In this document: positions 45,730 to 55,682 of the stretch, in pieces
How the letters are laid out: the number at the start of each line of letters is the position of its first letter
How positions within the stretch are numbered: the stretch's first letter is position 1
NCBI RefSeq assembly: GCF_014192335.1
Contig: NZ_JACHXU010000001.1
Coordinates: 411,556-475,555 of the forward strand
Source of the DNA: Aporhodopirellula rubra
Lineage (GTDB): Bacteria; Planctomycetota; Planctomycetia; Pirellulales; Pirellulaceae
Direction of reading: 5' to 3'
DNA length: 64,000 nucleotides
Translations under genes and position numbers: made by a program
The notes under the pieces: model-generated
The model's input: the letters and a program-made list of their open reading frames with translations, nothing else
Told to the model about the DNA's origin: nothing
The model's database searches: none

Positions 45730-47319
45730 ATGAGCGAATTCCTTCTCTATTACCGTCGACCTGATCCCACCACGTGGGTGTATATGTCGTCGTTTTTGAC
45801 GATCGGGTTGTTCTTCGTCTTCCGACGATTCTGGAGCATTCGAAATCTCGACATTCTGCTGCTGATTTTGCTCGCCCCCGGGCTTTTGATGGTCAATGAG
45901 GGCTACCGTCGACAAACACGTCTGGACCGCGAACTCGTCCAATCGATCACACTCAAACGAGCAGCCGACGATCAGCAAGCAACGTCTTCGTCGGACGCGG
46001 CAAACGAAGATGCATCGAATTCAGCATCGCAGTCTGACGCACCCGCAGAAGATCGCTCGACAAGTGCTGCGGTCTCCGGCGAAGAGGCGAACCGAACGCT
46101 CGTTTCGGCAACCGACGCAGCACTCGCTGACGAAACGCCGCTGGCAACACGGCAAACGGGTTTGGATGTTGTCGATGAGGATCCGCGTACGCCGCAACAG
46201 ATTGCCGCCTACGATTCGGCGATCGGTCTACGACGGGGAGGTTTCATATGGCTGTTCGTGATCGAGATGGGATTGATGATCCGTATGCTGCTCGATCCGT
46301 TAATGGTGCGGCGTCCGCTCTTGGATCCAAACCTCACGACCGGTGGATTGAACTTCCTCGGCATTTCGCTGTTCATTTTCATGATGGCCAATGTCGTCGC
46401 GAGTACGCCTGAAATTCAGCGAGAGCAGGGCCCCGAACTCGGGCCGGGCTACGCATTGATGAACATGCTGCCGACGATCCCGGTACGGCCGATCAGCGAA
46501 GTCCTCGGTGGTGTCGAACCTCCCACACTCGACGAGCTTTCTCCGGCGCAGCAGAGCCGCGCTGCGATCGCGAAGATCATTGCGATCATCAGTCAATCGG
46601 CAATGCTGATTGGCATCTTGTTGATCGGCAATCGTCACTTCGGCAACCTGCGATCGGGTGCCGGTTGTGCAACGTTGTATTTGTTGATGCCTTACACCGC
46701 TCAAATGACAGGACGGGTCGACCACGTGGTGCCTGCGGCGCTGTTGTTGTGGGCGATCTTGTTGTACCGAAAACCGTTTTTCTCGGGGCTGTTTGTCGGT
46801 GCGGCGGCCGGGTTGGTTTACTATCCATTTTTCCTCTTGCCGCTTTGGTTCAGTTTTTATTGGCAGCGTGGTGCTCGCCGTTTTGCGATCGGCGTGTTGT
46901 CGATGATCGGTGTGTTGATGGCACTGCTCGTGCTCGGCGGCACAGATCCGTTCTTCGAGCATTTGCGTCAAATGTTCGGTCTGTTCTTCCCCACCCAAGA
47001 TCCACGCGGGGTTTGGGAATTGGGGTGGAACCCGGTTTGGCGTTTGCCGGTGATTGTCGCCTTCGTGATTCTGAGTTTCTTCTTGGCGGTTTGGCCGGCT
47101 CAGAAGAACCTCGGTATCCTGATCAGTTGTTCGGCCGCGTTGATGATCGCGGCTCAATTCTGGCACGGCTACGGCGGCGGGTTGTACATGGGATGGTTCT
47201 TGCCGCTGTTGCTGCTGACGATCTTTCGACCCAATTTGCAAGATCGCATTGCCTTGAAAGTCATTGATGCCGCCCCCGCGACGCAACCCCGCGCGACCGC
47301 TCAAATGGATGCAGCCTGA
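45730..47319 (+). CDS. polytopic membrane protein of unknown function
   Basis: A 529-aa protein with about twelve predicted membrane helices, for example FLTIGLFFVF, LDILLLILLAPGLLMV, FIWLFVIEMGLMIRMLL, AKIIAIISQSAMLIGILLI, GLFVGAAAGLVYYPFFLLPL and LYMGWFLPLLLLTIF. Between helices 2 and 3 there is an acidic, Ser/Ala/Thr-rich hydrophilic loop of roughly 80-90 residues. The layout is reminiscent of GT87-like or other dolichyl-type membrane glycosyltransferases, but no diagnostic Asp motif is certain. It is followed after 5 bp by the MutS-like gene, so the two are probably co-transcribed. Confidence 0.75.
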   Translation: MSEFLLYYRRPDPTTWVYMSSFLTIGLFFVFRRFWSIRNLDILLLILLAPGLLMVNEGYRRQTRLDRELVQSITLKRAADDQQATSSSDAANEDASNSASQSDAPAEDRSTSAAVSGEEANRTLVSATDAALADETPLATRQTGLDVVDEDPRTPQQIAAYDSAIGLRRGGFIWLFVIEMGLMIRMLLDPLMVRRPLLDPNLTTGGLNFLGISLFIFMMANVVASTPEIQREQGPELGPGYALMNMLPTIPVRPISEVLGGVEPPTLDELSPAQQSRAAIAKIIAIISQSAMLIGILLIGNRHFGNLRSGAGCATLYLLMPYTAQMTGRVDHVVPAALLLWAILLYRKPFFSGLFVGAAAGLVYYPFFLLPLWFSFYWQRGARRFAIGVLSMIGVLMALLVLGGTDPFFEHLRQMFGLFFPTQDPRGVWELGWNPVWRLPVIVAFVILSFFLAVWPAQKNLGILISCSAALMIAAQFWHGYGGGLYMGWFLPLLLLTIFRPNLQDRIALKVIDAAPATQPRATAQMDAA

Positions 47320-47324
47320 TACGG

Positions 47325-49415
47325 ATGTCAAATTCTTCTTCCCCTTCCGAGTCTGCCGCTGGGGCAGAACTCGATGGCAGTGCTTCGGATCGGCAACGCG
47401 AGCGAGAAACGCTCGATAGCTGTGAGGAGGCACGCACCCGTTACACCGACCGGTTGTCGGGCATCGATTCCGAACTCGAACAATTTTCAGCGACGGATTC
47501 CAAACTGGGAACGCTGCGAGTCGGGCTGTTCTTCGTGTTGGTCGTCGGCATCGGGTTTTCGACAACGACAGGCCACCCGTTTTGGATCGCGATCGCGATC
47601 GGAGCCTTGCTCGCGTTTCTCGTGACGGTTGTCCGAAACGAAGCCGTGCGAACGGAAATCGAAATACGTCAAAACGAATCTCGCACACTGCGCCGACTCA
47701 GTCGTCGTTTGGATCGGGATTGGACGTCGCTCGCGTCTGATTCGATTGGGCAAACCTCTGATGCGATCCGCCTCGATGACCGTCAACGTTATCTTGCTGA
47801 CGATTTGGATTTGATCGGCGACGCGTCTTTGTTTCAGCTCGTTTCCATGGCCGCGACGACGCCCGGTCAGCGAACATTGGCGAATTGGTTGACCAGTCCA
47901 GTGGACCCGGATATCGCCCGAGACCGGCATCATGCCGTTCGGTCCCTCGCCGCTGAACGCGAGCCCCGGTTGCGGTTCTACACGCTCGCCCGAGAGGTCG
48001 GTACGTCGACGGGCGATCCCGAGTCGTTTGTGCAATGGGCGAACAGTCCGCTGTGGTTGCCGTCGCGACGATGGCTCGTGCCGTGGGCCAACCTGACGGC
48101 GATCGTTTCGGTCCTCTGTATCGCGGCGTTGGTGTTGGCGACACTGACCGAAAACCGTGACCTGACTCGCTTGTCGTTCTTCGCTTTGATCGCCATTGCC
48201 GTCGTGAACTTATCGATCGCCTCCTTGATGTTGGGACCGGTCGCTCAGATTTTTTCGATCGCGATCCAGTCGCGACGGAGCGTTGATGATTATGCGGAGT
48301 TATTTCAATCGGCAGAGTTGTTACCCGAAGATGCACCGGAGCATCATGCGACGAATCGTTTGGCGGATCGAATTCGGCGAACGCTGTTAGATGTCGGTGA
48401 TTCAGGCGACGACGGTGGATCGGCGGGGCTCGCGATGGGGCAACTCGCGTCTGTTGCGAAAGCGGGATCGCTGAAGCATTCCGCCGCCACGTTTTTGATT
48501 TATCTTCCGTTGCAAGCGTTCGGGTTGTGGGACGTGCGGGTGTTGCGACGACTCGAAGCGTGGCAGCAACGGTATGCGACTCGCGTCGACGAGTGGTTTC
48601 TCGCGTTGGGCGAACTTGAATCGTTGCTCTCGGTTGCCGCGCTCGCCGATGAATACCCGCACTGGGCATCGCCTGAGTGGATCGACGATCGTTCCGGCGG
48701 CGCCGATGCGGGCAAAGAAGCGATTCTGAATTGCCAGCGGTTGGGGCACCCCTTGCTGCGAGACGAAATTCGCGTTCGCAATGACGTCTCGATCGGACCG
48801 GCCGGCACGTTGTTGTTGGTCACAGGCAGCAACATGTCGGGCAAGAGCACGATGCTGCGCAGCGTCGGATTGAACGTGTCGCTCGCGATGGCGGGGGCGC
48901 CGGTGTGCTGTTCCCGGATGCGTTTGCCACCGATCGAAATGGCCACGAGTATCCGTGTCAGCGATGATCTCAGCCAAGGCGTATCGTTTTACATGGCTGA
49001 ACTGAATCGATTGGCAGCAGTGGTCGAACACGCCCGTGAATTGCATGCGTCAGCAAACCAGGAGCCCGCCCACACGCCGTCGGCGAGTGGAGCCACTTCG
49101 CGACGTCGACTGTTGTTCTTGCTCGATGAAATCTTGCAGGGAACCAACAGCCGAGAGCGGCAGATCGCGGTCACTCGCGTGCTCGGGATGCTCGTCGAAA
49201 GCGGCGCGATCGGTGCGATCACGACGCACGATCTCGAACTCGCCGACGAACCCGAATTACTGCGTATCGCCCACACCGTTCATTTCCGCGAAACGATCAC
49301 GCCGGACGCCGATGGCGATGAACGGATGACGTTCGATTATCGAATGCGAGACGGTGTTTCGCCGACGACCAACGCTCTTCGCCTGCTCGAGATGGTCGGG
49401 CTCGGCGAAAAGTGA
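47325..49415 (+). CDS. membrane-anchored MutS-like ATPase
   Basis: A 696-aa protein ending in the MutS ATPase domain: Walker A GSNMSGKSTMLRSVG, signature region IRVSDDLSQGVSFYMAELNRL, Walker B LLFLLDEILQGTNSRER and the switch His in TTHDLELADEP. The core domain precedes it (LASVAKAGSLKHSAATF). No mismatch-recognition domain I is present. About four membrane helices are predicted: two near residues 60-105 (VGLFFVLVVGIGF, WIAIAIGALLAFLVTVV) and two near 245-310 (TAIVSVLCIAALVLATL, FFALIAIAVVNLSIASL). So it is not a classical MutS or MutS2; a role in DNA transactions at the membrane is inferred only. The ATG lies 5 bp after the previous stop. Confidence 0.87.
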   Translation: MSNSSSPSESAAGAELDGSASDRQRERETLDSCEEARTRYTDRLSGIDSELEQFSATDSKLGTLRVGLFFVLVVGIGFSTTTGHPFWIAIAIGALLAFLVTVVRNEAVRTEIEIRQNESRTLRRLSRRLDRDWTSLASDSIGQTSDAIRLDDRQRYLADDLDLIGDASLFQLVSMAATTPGQRTLANWLTSPVDPDIARDRHHAVRSLAAEREPRLRFYTLAREVGTSTGDPESFVQWANSPLWLPSRRWLVPWANLTAIVSVLCIAALVLATLTENRDLTRLSFFALIAIAVVNLSIASLMLGPVAQIFSIAIQSRRSVDDYAELFQSAELLPEDAPEHHATNRLADRIRRTLLDVGDSGDDGGSAGLAMGQLASVAKAGSLKHSAATFLIYLPLQAFGLWDVRVLRRLEAWQQRYATRVDEWFLALGELESLLSVAALADEYPHWASPEWIDDRSGGADAGKEAILNCQRLGHPLLRDEIRVRNDVSIGPAGTLLLVTGSNMSGKSTMLRSVGLNVSLAMAGAPVCCSRMRLPPIEMATSIRVSDDLSQGVSFYMAELNRLAAVVEHARELHASANQEPAHTPSASGATSRRRLLFLLDEILQGTNSRERQIAVTRVLGMLVESGAIGAITTHDLELADEPELLRIAHTVHFRETITPDADGDERMTFDYRMRDGVSPTTNALRLLEMVGLGEK

Positions 49416-49454
49416 ACGCGGGTCTGAAGGACGACGTGGTGGCGTCGTTGAGGC

Positions 49455-52040
49455 TCAGATCTTGAGTTTCCGTCGGTACACTACATTGCCGTTGGTGATG
49501 TAGAGATAACCGTGACCGGAGCCCGCGAGCACGCAACTCGTCAGCGGCTTGCTGGGGTTCGGGGCGGGCAGGACCCCGCAGAGACGTCCGGTCGGGTCAA
49601 AGATTTGGACGCCGACAGCGCTAGTGACGTAGTACCGTCCTGCGGCATCCACCGCCGATCCGTCACCACGCGACGCGGTGATGTACGGTGGCGGTTCGTT
49701 GAACGCAAACTCGCCTTTCGGGTCAATCGGCAATCGCATCGTCATCGTTGGCATTTTGGAATCGAGCGATGCTCCCGCGCCCACACGCATGGTCCACGTG
49801 TATTCGCCACCATGATCAGAGACGGCGAGTGTTCCGCCGTCTGGTGATAGCACGATTCCGTTGGGACGCGTGATGCCTGAGTCAACGACGGTCGTTTCAC
49901 CCGTACGCGGATCGATTCGCGTGACGTGTTTGGCTTTCGTTTCGGTGATCAGGACAAATCCGTCATCGGTGACTGCTAAGTCATTGGGTGTTACGTTTTC
50001 GGCGACTACGTTAATCTCGCCGGTTGATGGCTCGATCGATATCACACGTTTTTTTGCACCTTGGCAGCCATAGAGCGTTCCGTCGGGGCCAAATTCGAGG
50101 CCGCTGACCGCTTCGGCGGCGATCTTTTCTCGCAATCCGTCAGACGCGCTGACGCGGTAGATCGCGGGAGCCCGCATGTCGGAAAAGTAAAAGTTGCCTT
50201 CCGTGTCGGCACACGGTGCGTCCGCGAAACCCAGTTCATCGGCAACCACTTCCCACGATTCACCGGGGATCAACAGGTTCAGTAACGTCATGTCGCCTTT
50301 GAGGTCATCACGCGTGTCGATGGTCGGTTCGACCGTTTCGTTTCGCCACAACCATTTCATCGCGTCGGGAAATCGCGAACTGCCGTAGTCGGCATTGTGG
50401 GCATAACCTTCGGCCCAGTCGAATCGCACGTCATATCCCATGTACTGCAGGCTCGATGCCATCCGTTGGTTCGCCCATGGCCAACTGCCGAACGCGTTAT
50501 CGACGTCGCCGCTCGTGTCGGCCATGTAAACGCGGATCGGTTTGGGTTCGGTTTTACGAACGAGTGCCGGGTAGACGTTGCCGCCTCGCAAGTGAGTGAA
50601 ACTGCCGACACTCGAGTAAACCTTTGAGAACACATCGGGACGCTGCCACGCGGCGGTGAAGGCGCAAATCGCGCCAGAACTCGACCCGCCAATCGCCCGC
50701 ATCTTAGGATCCTTCGAAATGTTGTATTTCCCTTCGACTTCGGGAAGGATCTCTTCGAGTAGGAAGCGGGTGTAGCGATCACCGAGACTGTCGTATTCGT
50801 ATCCTCGATTGGAGGACTTGTTTTTGGCGCGAGGCTTGTTTTTGTCGTGACCGGGATCGATGAAGACCGCGATGGTTGGTGGCATTTCTCCTTTCGCGAT
50901 TAAATTGTCAAATACCGTTGGGATACGCCAACGCCCCTTGATATCGGACATCCGTTTGCCGTCTTGGAAAACCATTAACGCGGTCGGTTGTGTTTCGTCG
51001 TATTGAGCCGGGACATAGACCCACCAATCGCGAACAGTGTTGTTGAATATTTGGGATTCCCATGTCGGCATGGCAACGACGGTTCCGTGGGCAATCGTGG
51101 TGTTCTCGACCGCATCGGGGTGAGGTTGCCACGCAGGTTTCGTTTCATTGTTTTCGATTTCGTCGACGGGAGCGTCGTCGTCCCAAAGCCACGTGATGGC
51201 CGATGCCAGTTCCGCTCCGCCGTACTTCGACGTGTGTCCGCCTTCGGTCATCACGAGTTTGCTTTGGTATCCGGCAAAACGCAGGGCCGCCGACATGTCT
51301 TGGTTCGCCAAGGGCCAATTGCCATGCAGATTGTTGAGGTCGTCTTTGCCTTCTTGAAGGTAAACTTTGATCGGTTTGGGATTGTCTTTCGTTTTGCGAA
51401 TCAAGCCGGGATAGGCCCATCCGCCACGGATGTTCGTAAAGCTGCCGATGTGACTGAGTACATTGCTGAACTGATCAGGCATTTCCCACGCGGTCGTAAA
51501 GGCACAAATTCCTCCGGAGGAAATTCCGCAAACGGCACGATCCCTCGCTTGATCGGAAACCCGAATTCCGTCCAGAGCCACGGGCAAGAATTCGTTAACG
51601 AGAAATCGTGAGTAGCGGTCCGACATCGAGTCGTATTCGAACGAGCGGTTGCTGCGACCCGCTGCGTTTGGCTTCGTCGCCGGTATCACTCCGGGATTCA
51701 CGAACACGGCAACCGTTACCGGAATCTCGCCTTGGTGGATGAGGTTGTCGAGAACCGAGGGAACGCGAAAGTTTCCCTGCTCTTTGGCGTAGTTCAGCCC
51801 GTCCATGAACACCATCAGGTTTGCCGGTTCGAGTGCGTCATGCTGTGCGGGGACGTAGACTCGGTATTCCCGCGTCGTGCCAGGGAAGAGAGTGCTGTCG
51901 TCAAAGACTCCGGACGTGATGGTGCCGTGTGGGATATCGCCTTGATTCGTACGAGCGGCGTCGGATTGTTTTTCAGCCGATGCCGGGGTTACGGTTCCGA
52001 GCATCGCAGCGGACACGAAGATAGCCAGAAGGAATTTCAT
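49455..52040 (-). CDS. secreted tandem esterase plus SMP-30-like beta-propeller protein
   Basis: 861 aa from ATG 52040, which begins a signal peptide (MKFLLAIFVSAAMLGTVTPA). Residues about 40-300 and 320-590 are two alpha/beta-hydrolase modules of the esterase D/enterochelin-esterase type, evidently a tandem duplication: YRVYVPAQHD and WWVYVPAQYD, nucleophile motifs GISSGGICAF and GGSSSGAICAF, SHIGSFTNIRGG and SSVGSFTHLRGG. After residue 600 follows a gluconolactonase/SMP-30-like propeller (FYFSDMRAPAIYRV, GLEFGPDGTLYGCQG, RPNGIVLSPDGGTLAVSD). The predicted job is hydrolysis of an extracellular ester; the substrate is unknown. It is divergent from the OxyR-type regulator. Confidence 0.87.
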   Translation of the reverse strand: MKFLLAIFVSAAMLGTVTPASAEKQSDAARTNQGDIPHGTITSGVFDDSTLFPGTTREYRVYVPAQHDALEPANLMVFMDGLNYAKEQGNFRVPSVLDNLIHQGEIPVTVAVFVNPGVIPATKPNAAGRSNRSFEYDSMSDRYSRFLVNEFLPVALDGIRVSDQARDRAVCGISSGGICAFTTAWEMPDQFSNVLSHIGSFTNIRGGWAYPGLIRKTKDNPKPIKVYLQEGKDDLNNLHGNWPLANQDMSAALRFAGYQSKLVMTEGGHTSKYGGAELASAITWLWDDDAPVDEIENNETKPAWQPHPDAVENTTIAHGTVVAMPTWESQIFNNTVRDWWVYVPAQYDETQPTALMVFQDGKRMSDIKGRWRIPTVFDNLIAKGEMPPTIAVFIDPGHDKNKPRAKNKSSNRGYEYDSLGDRYTRFLLEEILPEVEGKYNISKDPKMRAIGGSSSGAICAFTAAWQRPDVFSKVYSSVGSFTHLRGGNVYPALVRKTEPKPIRVYMADTSGDVDNAFGSWPWANQRMASSLQYMGYDVRFDWAEGYAHNADYGSSRFPDAMKWLWRNETVEPTIDTRDDLKGDMTLLNLLIPGESWEVVADELGFADAPCADTEGNFYFSDMRAPAIYRVSASDGLREKIAAEAVSGLEFGPDGTLYGCQGAKKRVISIEPSTGEINVVAENVTPNDLAVTDDGFVLITETKAKHVTRIDPRTGETTVVDSGITRPNGIVLSPDGGTLAVSDHGGEYTWTMRVGAGASLDSKMPTMTMRLPIDPKGEFAFNEPPPYITASRGDGSAVDAAGRYYVTSAVGVQIFDPTGRLCGVLPAPNPSKPLTSCVLAGSGHGYLYITNGNVVYRRKLKI

Positions 52041-52341
52041 GGGCAGCAAACCTAAAAGGAGGGAGGTGGGGAGGGCGGTTTGGAAACCGTGCGGTTGCAA
52101 ATTGTACTCGATGTCCGATGGCGGGAGGGATCTTTCGTGAACGCGACTCGCCGCTCAGTCGTCACGCGAGCGGTGCCCGATAGCTCTGCGTTTCCCGCAA
52201 CGGTACGATGGCCGCGATGCGGAGAGTGCATGATGAGGTTGGCCGTTGGTGAGTCAAAGCCGGCGATCGGCGGCACGTGGGTGTGATCATGCGTTGCGAT
52301 GAAGATGGCGATGACGACGGCGAAATGCGGGAGAGATAAAC
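52041..52341. other. divergent region between the esterase and oxyR genes
   Basis: About 300 bases holding both promoters. It contains CGGTTT and AAACCG (52076-52089), an almost continuous inverted repeat with a GG centre, close to the esterase start. No gene recognised and no clear OxyR site consensus identified. Confidence 0.45.
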
Positions 52342-53220
52342 GTGGACATGGATCAATTGATGTACTTTCAGGGCGTCGCGGAAACTTGCAACTTCACGCA
52401 CGCGGCGGAGCGTTTGAACCTGTCGCAGTCGGCGCTCAGTCGCGCGATCCAACGGCTCGAAGACGAAGTGGGGCAACCGTTGTTCGAGCGAAAGCCGCGC
52501 AGCGTCGAGTTGACCGATGCGGGTTTGATCTTCCAATCTCGCGCCGAGCAAATCTTGTTAATCGTCGAAGACATGAAGGCGGAGATATCCGATGACGGTC
52601 AAACAGGACGGTTGAGGATCGGGGCAATTCCCACGATCGCACCCTACTTCCTGCCGGATCTTCTGCGGCAGTTTGCCGATCAGTATCCGAAAGCGAATTT
52701 GGTCGTTCAGGAAGACACCACTGATAATTTGGTCCGTCGGTGCAAACAGGGAGAACTCGACGTGGCGATCGTCGCGCTGCCGATACCGGCCAAATATGTT
52801 GAGATCGACAATCTGTTCGAAGAAGAGCTGTTTTTGGTTTTGCCGCCCGAGCATCCGCTGACGCAGAAAAAGCAGATTCGGCTGAGCGACATTCAGCACG
52901 AACCCTTTGTGCTGCTCAATGAAGCTCACTGTCTCTCGGACAACATCGTGTCGTTTTGTCGACAACGTTCGGTTCATCCGCTCGCCGTGGAACGGGCCAA
53001 TCAGTTGGCGATGGTGCAGGAACTCGTGGCGTTGTCTCACGGAATCTCACTGATTCCAGAGATGGCCAAGAAACTCGACAAAACCGAACGTCGGGTTTAT
53101 CGGTCGTTAAGCGGTGTGAAGCCCAAACGCACGGTGGTGGCGATTTGGAATCCGTATCGCTTCCAGAGTCAATTGCTGATCCACTTCCGTGAGGCGATTC
53201 ACGCATACGTGCAAGAGTAG
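52342..53220 (+). CDS. oxyR: OxyR-type LysR-family peroxide-responsive regulator
   Basis: A 292-aa LysR-type regulator: N-terminal winged HTH ([27 protein letters not shown]), linker helix, then the LysR substrate domain. The redox pair of OxyR is conserved as C197 and C206 in EAHCLSDN and VSFC, nine residues apart exactly as in E. coli C199/C208, and in the same HCL/FC context. It therefore probably senses hydrogen peroxide by disulfide formation. GTG 52342 is chosen because it aligns with OxyR N-termini; ATG 52348 is two codons later. GGGAGAGA is upstream. The regulated genes are not shown; no catalase or peroxidase is in the window. Confidence 0.85.
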   Translation: MDMDQLMYFQGVAETCNFTHAAERLNLSQSALSRAIQRLEDEVGQPLFERKPRSVELTDAGLIFQSRAEQILLIVEDMKAEISDDGQTGRLRIGAIPTIAPYFLPDLLRQFADQYPKANLVVQEDTTDNLVRRCKQGELDVAIVALPIPAKYVEIDNLFEEELFLVLPPEHPLTQKKQIRLSDIQHEPFVLLNEAHCLSDNIVSFCRQRSVHPLAVERANQLAMVQELVALSHGISLIPEMAKKLDKTERRVYRSLSGVKPKRTVVAIWNPYRFQSQLLIHFREAIHAYVQE

Positions 53221-53233
53221 GAATGTTCGCGTG

Positions 53234-54256
53234 CTACGGCGTGGTGCTAGGCGGTGAATAAGTCACGCGGTTTCGCGAAACCATCGACCAATCAAATAGG
53301 TCGATCATCTCGCGGTGCCAACGGTCGAGGTTCCAGTGAGCGGTTTCCGGTTCGCTCGGGAAACTTTCGTGCTGTCCCATCGCAGAACGAGCCGCCCACG
53401 CCACGATAGTTTCCGGTGCAACGCCTTGTTCTCGGTACAGCGACAATCGAGTGTCACCGTGTCGCTTGGCGAGTCTCCGGCCGTCTTCGCCGACCACGAG
53501 CGGAGCGTGTGCGTACGTCGGATGCGGGACGCCGAGATATTGGTAAAGCTGCATTTGGCGAAACGTGCTGACGAGCAGGTCGTCGCCACGAACCACTTCG
53601 GTCACGCCCGCGTCGATGTCGTCAACAACGACCGCGAGTTGATAGGCCGCGGCGCCTTCTTTGCGTGTGACGGGGAAATCACCGATCGCCGTGCTCGGGT
53701 CGCAGTGCACTCGTTTGGCCACGAGATCGTCGAACCACATCGCGGTGTTGTCGACGCGAAACCGCAAGCAATAACTGCCCTCGTCCGGGAATGGATCTTC
53801 GTAACGCCAATCGTTACAGGTACCGGGGTAGATCGTCGTTTCAGCGGTAACGGTTTGTTGGTCATTGAGAACATTGGCACCGATTGCCATCTGTTCGTGC
53901 GGTGCTGATGAGGCGGTTTCGATGTCTTTTCGAGAGCACGTGCACGGGTACGCTCGGTCGTCGGCGACGAGACGATCGAGCAGTTGCTGGTATAGCTCGG
54001 AACGTTCGGTTTGAATGATGGGCACGCCGTCGTGTTCGATCCCCAACCACGCGAGATCTTCGATCGCCTGTGCGGTGGCCCACGGTTTGACCCGAGGGGA
54101 ATCGATGTCTTCGATGCGAAGGATGAGGCGAGCGTTTTGTGCTCGTGCACTCCAGTACGCGAGCAAGAACGTCCGCGCGTTGCCGAGATGTTGGGCGCCG
54201 GTCGGCGAGGGCGCCAGACGGCATACCGGGGTTGCCTGATCAATGTTGGAGAGCAC
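53234..54256 (-). CDS. gluQ: glutamyl-Q tRNA(Asp) synthetase
   Basis: A 340-aa class I synthetase-like enzyme lacking the anticodon domain; it attaches glutamate to the queuosine of tRNA-Asp. Segments are RLAPSPTGAQHLGNARTF (variant HIGH), RIEDIDSPR, the zinc-type YPCTCSRKD with YPGTCNDWRYE, VVRGDDLL and the KMSKS variant RLAKRHGD. The family is usually about 290-310 aa; the extra length is mainly in an insert of about 25 residues around the zinc site and the C-terminus. It follows asnS by 16 bp in a likely operon. Confidence 0.9.
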   Translation of the reverse strand: MLSNIDQATPVCRLAPSPTGAQHLGNARTFLLAYWSARAQNARLILRIEDIDSPRVKPWATAQAIEDLAWLGIEHDGVPIIQTERSELYQQLLDRLVADDRAYPCTCSRKDIETASSAPHEQMAIGANVLNDQQTVTAETTIYPGTCNDWRYEDPFPDEGSYCLRFRVDNTAMWFDDLVAKRVHCDPSTAIGDFPVTRKEGAAAYQLAVVVDDIDAGVTEVVRGDDLLVSTFRQMQLYQYLGVPHPTYAHAPLVVGEDGRRLAKRHGDTRLSLYREQGVAPETIVAWAARSAMGQHESFPSEPETAHWNLDRWHREMIDLFDWSMVSRNRVTYSPPSTTP

Positions 54257-54272
54257 GTCGGCAACCTTCGCG

Positions 54273-55661
54273 TTAAAACTCCGCGTTGCCAGGTGTCCGC
54301 GGGAAAGGGATCACGTCACGGATATTGGTCATGCCGGTGGCGTACTGCACGGCCCGTTCGAGTCCGAGTCCGAAGCCCGCGTGTGGGACACTGCCGTAGC
54401 GTCGAAGGTCGACGTACCACCAGTATTCTTTTTCGTCGAGACCGGCTTCGTTCATTCGCCGCAGTAGAACATCGAGGCGTTCTTCGCGTTGGCTGCCGCC
54501 GATAATCTCGCCGACACCTGGAACCAGCACGTCCATCGCCGCGACGGTTTTTTCGTCATCGCTGACACGCATGTAAAACGGTTTGATCGTTGACGGGTAG
54601 TCCGTCAGGATCAACGGACCATCGACGAGTTGGGTGAGGTACTTCTCGTGTTCGGCTTGGAGATCGATGCCCCATTTGACGGGATACTCGAACTTTTCAT
54701 CACACGAGGTGAGTCGTTCAACCGCCTCGGTATAGGTCATGTGTTCGAAAGGTTTCTCGACAACCGATTTCAACTGCGCGAGTTTGCCTTTCTCGATCCG
54801 TTCGTCGAAGAACTCCATGTCCTCGGCACAGTGTTCCATCACATCGGCGAAGATGCGTTTGAGGAACGACTCGGCGAGTTTCATGTTGTCTTGAAGATCG
54901 AAGAACGCCGCTTCGGGTTCCACCATCCAGAATTCCGCGAGGTGCCGCGACGTGTTGCTATTCTCGGCGCGGAAGGTTGGGCCAAACGTGTAAATTTTCG
55001 ATAGCGCGCTGGCGTAGGTTTCACCCTCGAGCTGGCCACTGACGGTGAGGTGAGTGGGTTTGCCGAAGAAATCCTGTGAGGGATCAAACGGGCGGCTGGA
55101 TCCCGCGAGTTTTTCCAAATTGAGCGTCGTGACGCGGAACATTTCGCCCGCGCCTTCGCAGTCACTGGCCGTCACGATCGGTGTGTGCAGATAGTAGAAA
55201 CCCGCATCGTCAAAGAACCGGTGGATCGATTGGCTCAGCCGGTTGCGGACCCGCATCACGGCACCGAGGGTGTTGGTGCGGGCACGGAGGTGGGACCACT
55301 CACGTAGTTTTTCGAACGAGTGGCGTTTTTTCTGCAGCGGATACGTTTCGCCATCACACCACCCCAGCACGCGAACGGACTGCGCGTGGAGTTCGGTCGA
55401 TTGTCCCTTGGCCGGTGATTCGACGAGTTCGCCCTGCACGACCACGCTGCAGCCCGCGGTCAGCTTTTGTACTTCGGTGGTGTAGTTGTCCAGTTCACCC
55501 GGCGCGACGACCTGGAGGTTTCCCAAGCAGGTTCCGTCGTTGATTTCGAGAAAGCTGAAGCCACCTTTGCTGTCGCGGCGGGTGCGAACCCAACCGCGAA
55601 TTTCAACGGCTAGCGGAAGTGTGTCACTACGTCGACACGCATCAATCGTCATCCAGTCCAT
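54273..55661 (-). CDS. asnS: asparaginyl-tRNA synthetase
   Basis: Charges tRNA-Asn with asparagine, 462 aa, class IIb. The OB-fold anticodon-binding domain opens with [24 protein letters not shown]. The catalytic part contains [62 protein letters not shown] and the motif 3 [16 protein letters not shown] region, ending [11 protein letters not shown], as in AsnRS. Starts at 55661, only 21 bp after the symporter stop, and is followed closely by gluQ. Confidence 0.94.
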   Translation of the reverse strand: MDWMTIDACRRSDTLPLAVEIRGWVRTRRDSKGGFSFLEINDGTCLGNLQVVAPGELDNYTTEVQKLTAGCSVVVQGELVESPAKGQSTELHAQSVRVLGWCDGETYPLQKKRHSFEKLREWSHLRARTNTLGAVMRVRNRLSQSIHRFFDDAGFYYLHTPIVTASDCEGAGEMFRVTTLNLEKLAGSSRPFDPSQDFFGKPTHLTVSGQLEGETYASALSKIYTFGPTFRAENSNTSRHLAEFWMVEPEAAFFDLQDNMKLAESFLKRIFADVMEHCAEDMEFFDERIEKGKLAQLKSVVEKPFEHMTYTEAVERLTSCDEKFEYPVKWGIDLQAEHEKYLTQLVDGPLILTDYPSTIKPFYMRVSDDEKTVAAMDVLVPGVGEIIGGSQREERLDVLLRRMNEAGLDEKEYWWYVDLRRYGSVPHAGFGLGLERAVQYATGMTNIRDVIPFPRTPGNAEF

Positions 55662-55682
55662 GGAAGCTCACCCGATCGTTGA

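Noticed and set aside
46300..47688. A 462-codon minus-strand open frame
   Set aside because: Opposite the membrane protein and MutS-like genes, Gln/Arg/His-rich, no domain.
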